This document shows, one piece after another, positions 19,351 through 28,046 of a stretch of DNA of 64,000 nucleotides. Numbering within the stretch: position 1 is the stretch's first letter; every line of letters starts with the position of its first letter. This DNA is from JAPLKB01 sp964429485. GTDB lineage: Bacteria > Desulfobacterota > Syntrophorhabdia > Syntrophorhabdales > Syntrophorhabdaceae. Made by a program: the position numbers and the translations under genes. The notes under the pieces were generated by a model. The model was not told the DNA's origin and made no database searches. It saw only the letters and a list, made by a program, of their open reading frames with translations. Where the stretch lies: contig CAYSBW010000001.1 of NCBI GenBank assembly GCA_964429485.1, positions 1 to 64,000 on the forward strand, in the 5' to 3' direction.

Positions 19351-19551
19351 ATGTTTGGTCTCGGGATGCCGGAACTTATTGTAATAATGGTAATAGCCCT
19401 GATTGTTTTCGGAGCAGGCAAACTGCCTGAAATAGGAGGAGCTATCGGAAAAAGCATAAAGAATTTTAAAAAATCAGTTAAAGAAACTGAAGAAAAAGAT
19501 GAGACCAAAATCTCTGAAAAAGAGATAAAAAATCCTCCCCGGAAAACGTAG
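19351..19551 (+). CDS. tatA: Sec-independent translocase protein TatA/TatE
   Basis: A 66-residue protein with the TatA plan. A short N-terminus is followed by one membrane helix (MPELIVIMVIALIVFGAGKLPEI), then an amphipathic helix (IGGAIGKSIKNFKKSV) and a charged tail. It forms the pore for folded-protein export. The FGAGKLPE hinge is conserved. No tatC is nearby. AAGGGGAATCC precedes the ATG. The threonylcarbamoyl-AMP synthase gene follows 11 bases after the stop. Confidence 0.93.
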   Translation: MFGLGMPELIVIMVIALIVFGAGKLPEIGGAIGKSIKNFKKSVKETEEKDETKISEKEIKNPPRKT

Positions 19552-19562
19552 TATCAACATCT

Positions 19563-20537
19563 ATGAAAATTTTAAATGGTTTTGAACCTTCATCAATAGA
19601 AAAAGCGGTTAAAATGCTGAAACAGGGCAACATAGTTGCTTTTCCGACAGAAACAGTCTATGGCCTTGGCGCTGATGCCCTCGATCCCTATGCTGTTACA
19701 AAAATTTTTGAGGCAAAAAAAAGACCGAAATTCGATCCGCTCATTGTTCATATAGGAGAGAAAAACTGGATATCTTCAATTGCAGATGATGTTCCTGCAG
19801 AAGCTGAAAAGCTTATTGACAGATTCTGGCCTGGTCCCCTTACGCTCATACTGAAAAAAAAAGATGCCATACCAGGAATAGTTACTGCGGGTCTTTCTAC
19901 AGTTGCAATACGAATGCCCTCCCATCCTGTGGCCTTACAACTTATAAAAAGTTTTGAAAGCCCTATAGCTGCTCCAAGCGCTAACCCGTTTGGTTATGTG
20001 AGCCCTACAAGTGCATTGCATGTAGCAAAAATGCTCGGTGAGGATGTACCTCTTATACTGGATGGAGGAAACAGCAACTACGGGTTGGAATCAACAATAA
20101 TCTCCTTTAATGAAGGGAAAATATATCTTCACAGACACGGGGCAATCAGTTCTGAAGAACTTTCCGAAATAGCAGGGACTGTCCATGAAAAAGAAAAAAA
20201 TAATCTCTGTGAAGCTCCAGGAGAACTTCCCTATCACTATGCACCCATGAAACCACTTAAGATAATTCACAATACTGGGGAAATAAAGAATATCAGATCA
20301 TCCTTCCTTGCCTTCAGGGAACCTTCTGAAAAACCAATTTCAAAATATTTTAAGGTTCTGTCAATTCAGGGAGATATGAGAGAAGCAGCAGCAAATTTTT
20401 TTTCCTGTCTTATAGAACTGGATAAAGAAGATATCGACGTTATTTATGCAGAAAATATCGAGGAAAAAGGCCTTGGGAAAGCTATGATGGACAGGCTCAA
20501 AAAAGCATCAAAAAAATATATACATATAACACATTGA
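19563..20537 (+). CDS. L-threonylcarbamoyladenylate synthase (Sua5 type)
   Basis: This enzyme makes threonylcarbamoyl-AMP for the t6A37 modification of ANN-decoding tRNAs. The YrdC domain (residues 10-200) carries the FPTETVYGLGADA motif and the KKRPKFDPLIVH stretch. A C-terminal Sua5 domain begins after PYHYAPMKPL, so this is the long Sua5 form (324 residues), not the short TsaC. The gene lies 11 bases after tatA. The call is secure. Confidence 0.94.
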   Translation: MKILNGFEPSSIEKAVKMLKQGNIVAFPTETVYGLGADALDPYAVTKIFEAKKRPKFDPLIVHIGEKNWISSIADDVPAEAEKLIDRFWPGPLTLILKKKDAIPGIVTAGLSTVAIRMPSHPVALQLIKSFESPIAAPSANPFGYVSPTSALHVAKMLGEDVPLILDGGNSNYGLESTIISFNEGKIYLHRHGAISSEELSEIAGTVHEKEKNNLCEAPGELPYHYAPMKPLKIIHNTGEIKNIRSSFLAFREPSEKPISKYFKVLSIQGDMREAAANFFSCLIELDKEDIDVIYAENIEEKGLGKAMMDRLKKASKKYIHITH

Positions 20538-20678
20538 TAATTTTGAAAATCCGTGATAATTTATTTTTATAAAAAACACAGGGAGGAACAAGCCATTTCA
20601 GGAAAAATAATTGAAAATATTAGGTTTTTTATTCAAAGAGATTATCAACAATGTAGTATAAAATCCTTTGATATCAAT

Positions 20679-21029
20679 ATGTTAAAAATAGTATACCACA
20701 ATTTATCAACAATATTTGCACAAAAATTGTGGAAAACATTTAAAAACCCTGTTTATTCAAAGGTATGCATGGTTTTGCTTTGCATGGTGGTTTTATTTTC
20801 CTGTAGTTCAACCAAAAAAACTAATTCTGTTCTGGAAAATTCAATCATTTCCATGAGTGAAGAAGAGGTAAGAAAAAAACTCGGCGAACCTGATATAGTC
20901 AGTAAGACACCTGAAAATAATATAATATGGACATATAAGCCTCAGTGGAAAATTATGCCGGATAATAAAAATACAATTTATGTTGAATTTAAAGATGGTC
21001 AAGCAATAAAAATTATTAAAGCAAGGTGA
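20679..21029 (+). CDS. BamE/SmpA-like lipoprotein
   Basis: A small putative lipoprotein. A hydrophobic segment ends in LFSC, a good lipobox. The mature part has the pattern SMSEEEVRKKLGEPD followed by WTYKP, which resembles the SmpA/BamE or OmlA fold. The start is uncertain: I list the ATG at 20679. A GTG at 20553 gives a longer frame, and a TTG at 20727 would give a more compact signal peptide. None has a good ribosome-binding site. A bona fide BamE role in outer-membrane assembly is only an inference from this short motif. The zinc-ribbon gene follows three bases after the stop. Confidence 0.6.
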   Translation: MLKIVYHNLSTIFAQKLWKTFKNPVYSKVCMVLLCMVVLFSCSSTKKTNSVLENSIISMSEEEVRKKLGEPDIVSKTPENNIIWTYKPQWKIMPDNKNTIYVEFKDGQAIKIIKAR

Positions 21030-21032
21030 TTT

Positions 21033-21278
21033 ATGATATGCGAAAAATGCGCAGGTGAAATTGAAACCATATTGTGCAGAAACTGTAACGAAGAAGTCAT
21101 AAAGCTCGGTTCCTATTGTTATCTTTGTGGTAATAAATTTGATGAAGATATTGAGGATGTGGAAGGGTCGGGTATTGATCTTGAAAACAGAATACTCTGT
21201 AGTGATGGTACATGTATCGGTACAGTTGAAAATGGGGTTTGCAAGTTATGCGGGAAACCATATCAGCCGGAAATCTGA
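21033..21278 (+). CDS. small zinc-ribbon protein
   Basis: An 81-residue protein with several cysteine pairs: CEKC, CRNC, CYLC (YCYLCGNKF) and CKLC (VCKLCGKPY), plus two more cysteines in the ILCSDGTC segment. This fits two or three zinc ribbons. No enzyme domain is present and I do not recognise a specific function. It sits three bases after the BamE-like gene and overlaps the next gene by about 31 bases, so the three are probably one transcript. Confidence 0.65.
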   Translation: MICEKCAGEIETILCRNCNEEVIKLGSYCYLCGNKFDEDIEDVEGSGIDLENRILCSDGTCIGTVENGVCKLCGKPYQPEI

Positions 21279-21937
21279 AAAATAATTTAAGAAAGAAAAT
21301 AAAGTATATTGAACTGAAATACATATTATTGACCTCAACATCATTTAAAAACAGTACTATCAGCATAATAGGATTTTGTGCTTTCATTTTTTCAATATTG
21401 TTTTTTTTGTCTTCCTGTGCTTCCTTAGAAACATACGAAATATATTCAAACAATATGTTTATTGGCAGAAAGTTCCTGAGACAGAATAAATATGCACTTG
21501 CAAAACCCTACTTTCTGGAAGCATCGAAACAGATAAAAGATTCAACCTCATTATCTTATCTTGCAACTACCTGTTATAAAACTGGTGATATCGACAACGC
21601 AGAAACGTTGATCGAAGAAGCTGAAAAAATAGACAATAATACCTATGCATATCTTAGATTAACAGGTTACAGGGCGCTTGTTTCATTAAAAAAAGACAGG
21701 CTGAAGGGTCGTGATGCTCTTATGAATTACATCAGACTCTACGAATATCTTTTTCCACTCACTACAATTCAAAATGTCGAGGATATATATGATGATATAT
21801 CCAACGGAAAGGAAGTTGATATGGTTGCCCTCGAAAAATTGTTAGATGAACAAATATTATGGTATGAAGACGATATTGAACAATTTTTAAGCACAAAAAC
21901 AGGATTTTACGATAAAAACTCCAGTACAGGTTTTTAA
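21248..21937 (+). CDS. TPR-like lipoprotein
   Basis: A hydrophobic segment (IIGFCAFIFSILFFLSSC) ends in a lipobox cysteine, so the mature protein is probably a lipoprotein. Mature residues form helix pairs that resemble tetratricopeptide repeats (ALAKPYFLEAS, then SYLATTCYKTGDIDNAETLIEEAEK). The start is uncertain. The ATG at 21248 follows a GGGG stretch but overlaps the preceding gene, while a TTG at 21329 would avoid the overlap. It may scaffold envelope proteins. I cannot say which. ftsY follows after 34 bases. Confidence 0.65.
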   Translation: MRETISAGNLKNNLRKKIKYIELKYILLTSTSFKNSTISIIGFCAFIFSILFFLSSCASLETYEIYSNNMFIGRKFLRQNKYALAKPYFLEASKQIKDSTSLSYLATTCYKTGDIDNAETLIEEAEKIDNNTYAYLRLTGYRALVSLKKDRLKGRDALMNYIRLYEYLFPLTTIQNVEDIYDDISNGKEVDMVALEKLLDEQILWYEDDIEQFLSTKTGFYDKNSSTGF

Positions 21938-21971
21938 CTCAAAACCATTAAATAAATAACAGGATAAAAAA

Positions 21972-22880
21972 ATGGGTTTCTTTGACAAGATAAAAAACGG
22001 ATTAACAAAAACAAGAGATCAACTACTGACAAAAATTGAATGGGCTGTAAAGGGAAAACCCATAGACGAAGATTCTTTCGATGAGTTTGAAGAAGCATTA
22101 CTGCTCGCAGATGCAGGAGTTGAAACAACAGCTTTTCTTGTCAATGCTCTTAAGGAACGCTGGAAAAGGGGGCATATAAAAACATATGAGGATATAAAAC
22201 AGTGTATGATAGAAGAGACAGAAATACTTCTCAAGCCTGTTGAAGTACCCTTTACCTTTGATTCTCATAAACCCTTTATAATCCTAACCCTTGGTGTAAA
22301 CGGAGTTGGCAAAACAACTACAATTGCAAAACTTGCAAAATTATACATTGATTCAGGAAATGAAGTCCTTTTCGGTGCTTGCGATACTTTTAGAGCTGCA
22401 GCAGTGGAACAGCTTGAGGTATGGGCGGAAAGACTGGGCATTAAAGTAGTTAAGCATAAAGAAGGGTCGGACCCTGCTGCAGTGGCTTTTGATGCCGCAA
22501 AAGCTGCAGTGGCAAGGAATATTGATATATTGATGCTTGATACAGCAGGCAGACTTCATACAAAGATAAATCTTATGGAGGAAATGAAAAAAATTAAAAG
22601 GATAGTTAACAAGGAAATTGAAGGTGCACCTCATGAGACACTTCTTGTGGTCGATGCTACAAACGGCCAGAATGCTATAGCTCAGGCAAAGGCATTCCAT
22701 GATGCGATAAACATAACAGGCATGGTGATAACAAAACTCGACGGCACTGCCAAGGGAGGTTTTATTTTGCCAATTGCACATATATTAAGGATACCAATAC
22801 GTTTTGTCGGTGTAGGAGAAAAATTTGACGATCTTATTCCCTTTAATGCAAGGGATTTTTCAAAGGGTCTCTTTGAATAG
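21972..22880 (+). CDS. ftsY: signal recognition particle receptor FtsY
   Basis: FtsY is the membrane-side GTPase that receives SRP-ribosome complexes for co-translational insertion. The NG domain is complete, with GVNGVGKTTTIAKLA (P loop), DTFRAAAVEQL, DTAGR and TKLDGTAKGG. The protein has 302 residues and lacks the long acidic N-terminal A domain of E. coli FtsY, as in many non-enteric bacteria. The ATG follows an AGGA site. Confidence 0.97.
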   Translation: MGFFDKIKNGLTKTRDQLLTKIEWAVKGKPIDEDSFDEFEEALLLADAGVETTAFLVNALKERWKRGHIKTYEDIKQCMIEETEILLKPVEVPFTFDSHKPFIILTLGVNGVGKTTTIAKLAKLYIDSGNEVLFGACDTFRAAAVEQLEVWAERLGIKVVKHKEGSDPAAVAFDAAKAAVARNIDILMLDTAGRLHTKINLMEEMKKIKRIVNKEIEGAPHETLLVVDATNGQNAIAQAKAFHDAINITGMVITKLDGTAKGGFILPIAHILRIPIRFVGVGEKFDDLIPFNARDFSKGLFE

Positions 22881-22959
22881 ATTTATTTACTCATACTTAT
22901 TGATCAATTATCGGAAAAATGAATAGCGACAAAAATAATTGTTTAAGGAGAATTAACAA

Positions 22960-23535
22960 ATGAACCTTAAGGGAACATATACTGAAAAAAATTTACTGCT
23001 GGCTTATACTGGTGAATCTAACAACAGGAACTTATATTCTTTTTTTGCATATCAGGCAAAAAAAGAAGGCTACGAACAAATTTCAGCAATCTTTCTTGAA
23101 ACTGCTGATAATGAGCAGGAACATGCCAGACAGGAGCTGAACCTTATGCAGACAAGCGATATCGAGCTGCCCTCGATTGTCTATCCTGTTAAAGGTGTCT
23201 TCAATACGGTCAATAATTTGGAAACAGCTTTTTCAGGAGAGCACTATGAATCCAATGTAATGTATCCTGATTTTGCACTAAAGGCCGATGAAGAAGGTTT
23301 CCCTGAAATAGCCGGCTTATTCAGGAATATTGCCGGTATTGAAGCCCAGCACGAGAAGCGTTTTTTTGCTCTTCTGCAAAATATAAAAGAAGGCAGAGTT
23401 TTTAAAAAAGATTCACCTGTTCAATGGAAATGCCGTATTTGTGGATATGTTTTTGAAGACAGGGAAGCGCCTGACATTTGTCCTGTATGCTATTACAGTC
23501 GCGCATTTTTTGAAATACAGGTAGAAAATTATTAA
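22960..23535 (+). CDS. rubrerythrin
   Basis: A 191-residue non-haem iron peroxidase that detoxifies hydrogen peroxide in anaerobes. The N-terminal ferritin-like domain carries the di-iron ligands (Glu-x-x-Arg/His patterns, NEQEHARQE and EAQHEKRF). The C-terminal rubredoxin domain has both CxxC pairs (CRICGY and CPVCYY). A strong AAGGAG site precedes the ATG. It stands alone, after ftsY. Confidence 0.95.
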   Translation: MNLKGTYTEKNLLLAYTGESNNRNLYSFFAYQAKKEGYEQISAIFLETADNEQEHARQELNLMQTSDIELPSIVYPVKGVFNTVNNLETAFSGEHYESNVMYPDFALKADEEGFPEIAGLFRNIAGIEAQHEKRFFALLQNIKEGRVFKKDSPVQWKCRICGYVFEDREAPDICPVCYYSRAFFEIQVENY

Positions 23536-23580
23536 TGTTGTATCAGGTATTGCTTTGTAATTTTAATAGTTAGTATTATT

Positions 23581-24984
23581 CTACCAGGACTCACGGCAAA
23601 GGCCTGAACTTCCTTCGTAGACAATTTCTCTTTTCAGAGATTCTATCTGAATATCTTTAAATATCTGTTTTTTATCCATATTCAAGGCTTTTGTCACTTT
23701 GAGAAATACTCTTATTCTATCCCTAATGCTTATACGTTTTGGGATTGTTGTATTTAATTGTACCAGCATGCTTTTCAGTCTTTCCTCATCTATAGCTGTA
23801 AAAAGGATATCTTCAACATCAAGGAGCAAAAACCTGTTTTCCTTCAAGGCAAATATATTGCATGCTTTCAGGTCTCTATGGGCTATTTTGTTTTTGAACA
23901 AAAACACAAGAAACAACAGGAATTTGTCAAGAAAAGACCTCTTTTCTCCCGAGTTCGCAGAATCATATGTTTTATCAAGATATCTGTCTAATTCAATGCC
24001 TGATCCCTTAAGATCCTCCATAGCAATATATCCCCATGAAAACAGTGAATTATTTTTCATAAAATATGCTTCAGGGGTAATATTGAGATTAAGATATTTC
24101 AGTACAACATGGTTTTTCCAGGCAAGCTTCAACCTTCTTCTGTTACGATAGTTTTTCCTTATATGATCATCAAATCTTTCAACAATAATCTTTTTGTCTT
24201 TCTTGAGCAAATCAGGAAACGCTCCATGGTGAGAAACCTCTTTTCCTCTAATACAAACATAATCTCCACTGACAATTATTTTTGAAGTATTTTCGAAAGC
24301 CCTTTTCTGTTTCTTTATGATCCATCTTTTCCACAACCTTGCCATTTCCTTTTCAACATATGTCCTTATATCCTGCCGGGGATACTGTCTGAAGAAAAAA
24401 GCTTTTTCCTCTTCTGTCATATCTCCATAAAGCATTGTAACTGCATGGGACATATTGGATATTTCATCTTTCAGGGTAAAATATCTCTTGAATTGCATTT
24501 TATGGAGGTCGATGAGATAAAGGTCATTATTAGAAACTATAATATTATTTAAATGGAGATCATTATGAACTACTTTACCTTTTTTCAATTCCCTGAGAAG
24601 TTGTGTAAGTCTTAACAGAAAGTCCTTTCGTTCTTTGCTTTTAAGAAATAAATTTATAAAGGTATCCCCTTCTATCCTCTCCTGAATTATAGAAGAACCC
24701 CTGTCTGAAATGCCATATCCCAGTGGTTGTGGAGTTGTAATTGAGAGAGCAAGGAGTTTCTTTCCTGCCGAATACTCCTTCCTGCCTCTCGGTAACAGCT
24801 TATTTCTTATATAACCGACAAAACCTTTTTCTTTAAAGAATTTTAAAAAGACCCCTTTTCCCTTGTAATCACAGGAAAAGTATCCCCTTTTCCCATCCTT
24901 ATTAACTGAGAGACCAGTCAATAGATCAAAAAGATCTTTATCATCCAGGAACCAATTTGTATCATTTATCCTTTGAGCATTCAC
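23581..24984 (-). CDS. tandem lipopolysaccharide-kinase-like protein
   Basis: This 467-residue protein contains two protein-kinase-like folds in a row. The first (about 1-230) has Lys48 in the small lobe, a catalytic loop His140-Asn-Asp142 with Asn147, and a metal-binding Asp159. The second (about 240-440) has His369-Arg-Asp371 with Asn376 and Asp389 (LLLDVED in place of DFG). Both lack a glycine-rich loop, as in the WaaP/Kdo-kinase group, so phosphorylation of LPS core sugars is the best guess. The start overlaps the stop of the glycosyltransferase gene by four bases. The neighbours (glycosyltransferase and carbamoyltransferase) support a role in surface glycans. Confidence 0.75.
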   Translation of the reverse strand: MNAQRINDTNWFLDDKDLFDLLTGLSVNKDGKRGYFSCDYKGKGVFLKFFKEKGFVGYIRNKLLPRGRKEYSAGKKLLALSITTPQPLGYGISDRGSSIIQERIEGDTFINLFLKSKERKDFLLRLTQLLRELKKGKVVHNDLHLNNIIVSNNDLYLIDLHKMQFKRYFTLKDEISNMSHAVTMLYGDMTEEEKAFFFRQYPRQDIRTYVEKEMARLWKRWIIKKQKRAFENTSKIIVSGDYVCIRGKEVSHHGAFPDLLKKDKKIIVERFDDHIRKNYRNRRRLKLAWKNHVVLKYLNLNITPEAYFMKNNSLFSWGYIAMEDLKGSGIELDRYLDKTYDSANSGEKRSFLDKFLLFLVFLFKNKIAHRDLKACNIFALKENRFLLLDVEDILFTAIDEERLKSMLVQLNTTIPKRISIRDRIRVFLKVTKALNMDKKQIFKDIQIESLKREIVYEGSSGLCRESW

Positions 24985-25946
24985 AAAGTACCTATTATAT
25001 TTGCTACTTCAGGACCCCAGACTTTTAAAGAATATTTTGCCTCTGCGTCTTTGCGTGCATTTATTCCCATATTGATCCTCAAAGACATTTCCTTTGAAAG
25101 CAAGTCGATTGCGTCCTTCCATCCTCCAAGGTCACTCCTTAGAAAACCATTTACCCCGTCTTGTACAATATTCTTTGCAACACCAACAGGATGGCCTATT
25201 GAAGGCAATCCCGACGACATATATTGAATGAGCTTTAGTCCACACTTACCTTGTGACCATATGTCATCTCTTGCAGGTATAATACCTGCATCAAAACTCA
25301 GAAGTAATTCTTTTTCTCTATTTTTTTCCCACTTTTCAAATACTATACCGTGGCCTTCCAGTCCAGAAGGCTTATCTGCAACAAACTTGAATATTATATT
25401 ACTATTGTGTTGGTAGGAAAGAAAAAGATCTTTTATATCAATGAGGTATTTCAATGTGGAGCCGCTTCCCATCCAGCCTACCACAAAAGGTTTATGATCT
25501 TTATGGATTTTTACAGGATATTCTTCTGTATCAACAACTGTTGGTACATAATAAATATCCCTTTTCCTGTATTTTTTTGCCTCTTCCATGAGAAAGGGAT
25601 TGCCGCAGAATACTGCATCTGCACTTTCCACTGTTTTTTTGAAACGGGAACGTCTTGTCCAACTCTCTTTACCTGCTCCATACATTACAGCATCATCATA
25701 ATCATATATAATTTTCCGGGCATATTTCCGCAAAGCAAATAATTTTAATGGGTTTAATAGAAGCCTTTGGAGATAAACAATATCTGATATGCCTGCCTGT
25801 TTCAAGACTGTGAAAAAATCTGTTCCTGTTGTAAGAAGTTCAATTTCAAAACCTTTTTCCGCAAGATATGGAAAATATTGCTGTATTCTATATCCTACCG
25901 GATTTTCACGGGTAAATATATTATGAGTAAAAAAAAGTATTTTCAT
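24981..25946 (-). CDS. GT4-type glycosyltransferase
   Basis: A 321-residue protein of the GT-B fold. It has the C-terminal nucleotide-sugar site region (VGWMGSGSTLKYL and GKCGLKLIQYMSSGLPSIGHPVG) typical of family 4 glycosyltransferases. The donor and acceptor are unknown. It lies between the carbamoyltransferase gene (22 bases upstream) and the tandem kinase gene (4-base overlap), so the three form an operon that probably decorates lipopolysaccharide or another surface glycan. Confidence 0.85.
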   Translation of the reverse strand: MKILFFTHNIFTRENPVGYRIQQYFPYLAEKGFEIELLTTGTDFFTVLKQAGISDIVYLQRLLLNPLKLFALRKYARKIIYDYDDAVMYGAGKESWTRRSRFKKTVESADAVFCGNPFLMEEAKKYRKRDIYYVPTVVDTEEYPVKIHKDHKPFVVGWMGSGSTLKYLIDIKDLFLSYQHNSNIIFKFVADKPSGLEGHGIVFEKWEKNREKELLLSFDAGIIPARDDIWSQGKCGLKLIQYMSSGLPSIGHPVGVAKNIVQDGVNGFLRSDLGGWKDAIDLLSKEMSLRINMGINARKDAEAKYSLKVWGPEVANIIGTL

Positions 25947-25967
25947 TTTTCGGCTTGTCGGGGCAAT

Positions 25968-27755
25968 TTATGAATTGTTGTTAAAGAAATATTTGAAATA
26001 TTTTTTAAAGTCTGTTCTGAAATCTGTTGCCCTCAGCTTGTTTTCATCTATAACAGGCTTGCCAATGAGGTCTTTCGGTCCTGAGGCTTCTATAAAATAG
26101 TCTTCAATTATAAGATAATCTATCTCGGTAGACATAAAGCATCTAAGAGCATCAGCAGGGGTTTCTACTATTGGTTCTCCTGCAATGTTAAAGGACGTAT
26201 TCAAGATAACCGGTATGTTGGTGATCTTATGGAACTCCTCTATAAGGTCATAAAATCTGCCGTTTTCTTCACGTGTTACAGTCTGTACACGGGCAGTGCC
26301 ATCAACATGTGTTATAGATGGAACAATCTTTTTCTTATCTTCATTGACTTTAGCAATGAGAAGCATGTAAGGGCTTTCGCAGCTCAGCTCAAAGTAGTCC
26401 GATGCATATTCCTTAAGGATTGACGGGGCAAAAGGCCGGAAGGCTTCACGGTGTTTTACCCTCGCATTGAGCACATCCTTCATATCAGGCTTTGAAGCAT
26501 CACATATAATACTCCTGTGCCCCAGTGCACGTGGTCCTATCTCGCTTCTGCCTTCAAACCATCCCAATATCTTACCCTCTGACAATAACTTGGCAGCTTT
26601 TTTTGCAACATTCTGCTCCCTGGTGAATTTTATACGTGGAGTATTATTAAGAGCTTCAAGGATTTCTTCTTCACTGTATTGTTTACCGGTATAGGCATTC
26701 CTGAATTTATATTTTTTAGGTTCTTCATTATTAAGCATGTGGGCACCATACAGGGCACATCCCATTGGGATACCTGTATCGCAAGCTGCAGGTTGGACAA
26801 AGATATTTTCAAAAGGGGTATTGTCAAGAATCTTTTTGTTTGCCACACTGTTCAATGCTACACCTCCGGCATAGCAGAGATTCTTTGACGGGCTTATATT
26901 GTATAGGTGACAGGCAATTTCTATTAGAGCTTTTTCAAGAGCATCCTGTACTTCAAAAGTAATTGCTGTATACACTTCATCCGGTAGTTTCCCTTTTTTT
27001 CTGTTAGGAATGTCAGGATAATACATCTTCTGAAAATGATCAATATGCCTTACGAAGTTTTTTTCACTTGGTATCAACACAGCGCCATCTACAATTTCAT
27101 AAAATTTTCTGTGGTAACGTCTGTGAGTATTTTCACCATAAGGGGCAAGGCCCATAACCTTGCCTGAACCGAAATCACCGAAACCGACAAACACGGATGT
27201 TCCCATATATAAAAGGCCAAGACCATTAGAAAATCCGGGCATAGCATAATCTTTTCTGATTGTATTAATCTTGCCGTTAATTGCCCTGTAGAAGGACTGC
27301 ACTTCTTCAAATTTTTTTTGGGTTTTTTTGTCTATAACTCTGAACAAAAAAGGTATTTTTGAACCATTATCGACATCAGAAGCATTACTACCCAGACCAT
27401 CAACAACCATAACAGCAGCTTCTTCAAAAGGAGAAGGATAAAATGCACTTGCAGCATGGGCTGTATGGTGTGATATTGTATGAATTTTCCCCTTATAGCC
27501 AAGTTCTGAGCATATCATTTCTATTTCTTTGTTGTTTCCATCTTTTCCGATTCTTGTAACGCCTACAATCAGATCTATGTCGCTTATATTATTGAGACTC
27601 GCTGCTTTAAGAAGATACTGAACGGAGATATGGGGAAAAGATCCTGAATGCTTCTGTCTGTTTAACCGTTCTTCGCTTATAGCCAGCAAACGCCCCCCTG
27701 ATATAAGGGCTGCTCCTGTATCATGGCCAAATGTATGAATTCCTAATATGTTCAT
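25968..27755 (-). CDS. NodU/CmcH-family carbamoyltransferase
   Basis: This 595-residue enzyme transfers a carbamoyl group from carbamoyl phosphate to a sugar or other hydroxyl. The N-terminal Kae1/YrdC-like domain has HTFGHDTGAAL and the metal-binding HHTAHAASAFYPS. The C-terminal domain has GRSEIGPRALGHRSI and the NTSFNIAGEPIVETP motif. I start at the ATG (27755), where family similarity begins. A TTG 45 bases upstream would add 15 unsupported residues. Neither has a clear ribosome-binding site. It heads a three-gene minus-strand operon with the glycosyltransferase and tandem kinase. Confidence 0.92.
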   Translation of the reverse strand: MNILGIHTFGHDTGAALISGGRLLAISEERLNRQKHSGSFPHISVQYLLKAASLNNISDIDLIVGVTRIGKDGNNKEIEMICSELGYKGKIHTISHHTAHAASAFYPSPFEEAAVMVVDGLGSNASDVDNGSKIPFLFRVIDKKTQKKFEEVQSFYRAINGKINTIRKDYAMPGFSNGLGLLYMGTSVFVGFGDFGSGKVMGLAPYGENTHRRYHRKFYEIVDGAVLIPSEKNFVRHIDHFQKMYYPDIPNRKKGKLPDEVYTAITFEVQDALEKALIEIACHLYNISPSKNLCYAGGVALNSVANKKILDNTPFENIFVQPAACDTGIPMGCALYGAHMLNNEEPKKYKFRNAYTGKQYSEEEILEALNNTPRIKFTREQNVAKKAAKLLSEGKILGWFEGRSEIGPRALGHRSIICDASKPDMKDVLNARVKHREAFRPFAPSILKEYASDYFELSCESPYMLLIAKVNEDKKKIVPSITHVDGTARVQTVTREENGRFYDLIEEFHKITNIPVILNTSFNIAGEPIVETPADALRCFMSTEIDYLIIEDYFIEASGPKDLIGKPVIDENKLRATDFRTDFKKYFKYFFNNNS

Positions 27756-27980
27756 AATTTCAAGAATTTTTAATATAACAAAACCATTAGATGCAGTCAA
27801 TAGGATAAGATTTGGTTCATTTTTTGGAATCTTAAAGAATTTCCAGCAGATCGATATAAATTAAATAATGATAATAGGTAATTTTTGTGACATATTAGCA
27901 TTAGATCATTATTATTATTTATAATAAATACTTAAAATAATATTAATATAATTATATAGGATAAATATGGAATAATAATA

Positions 27981-28020
27981 ACCATTATGGTATGTTTAAC
28001 AACAATAAACTTGTTACCAT
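27981..28020. promoter_or_regulatory. operator-like ATGGT/ACCAT repeats upstream of the tetrapyrrole-methylase gene
   Basis: ACCATTATGGT is an 11-base palindrome (27981-27991). A third half-site, TTACCAT, lies at 28014-28020 and pairs with the ATGGTA of the first. The cluster ends 27 bases before the start codon at 28047, in an otherwise AT-rich divergent promoter region with no gene. A repressor site is plausible but unproven. Confidence 0.3.
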
Positions 28021-28046
28021 ACTTAAAATAAAGAATGGAGGTTTGA

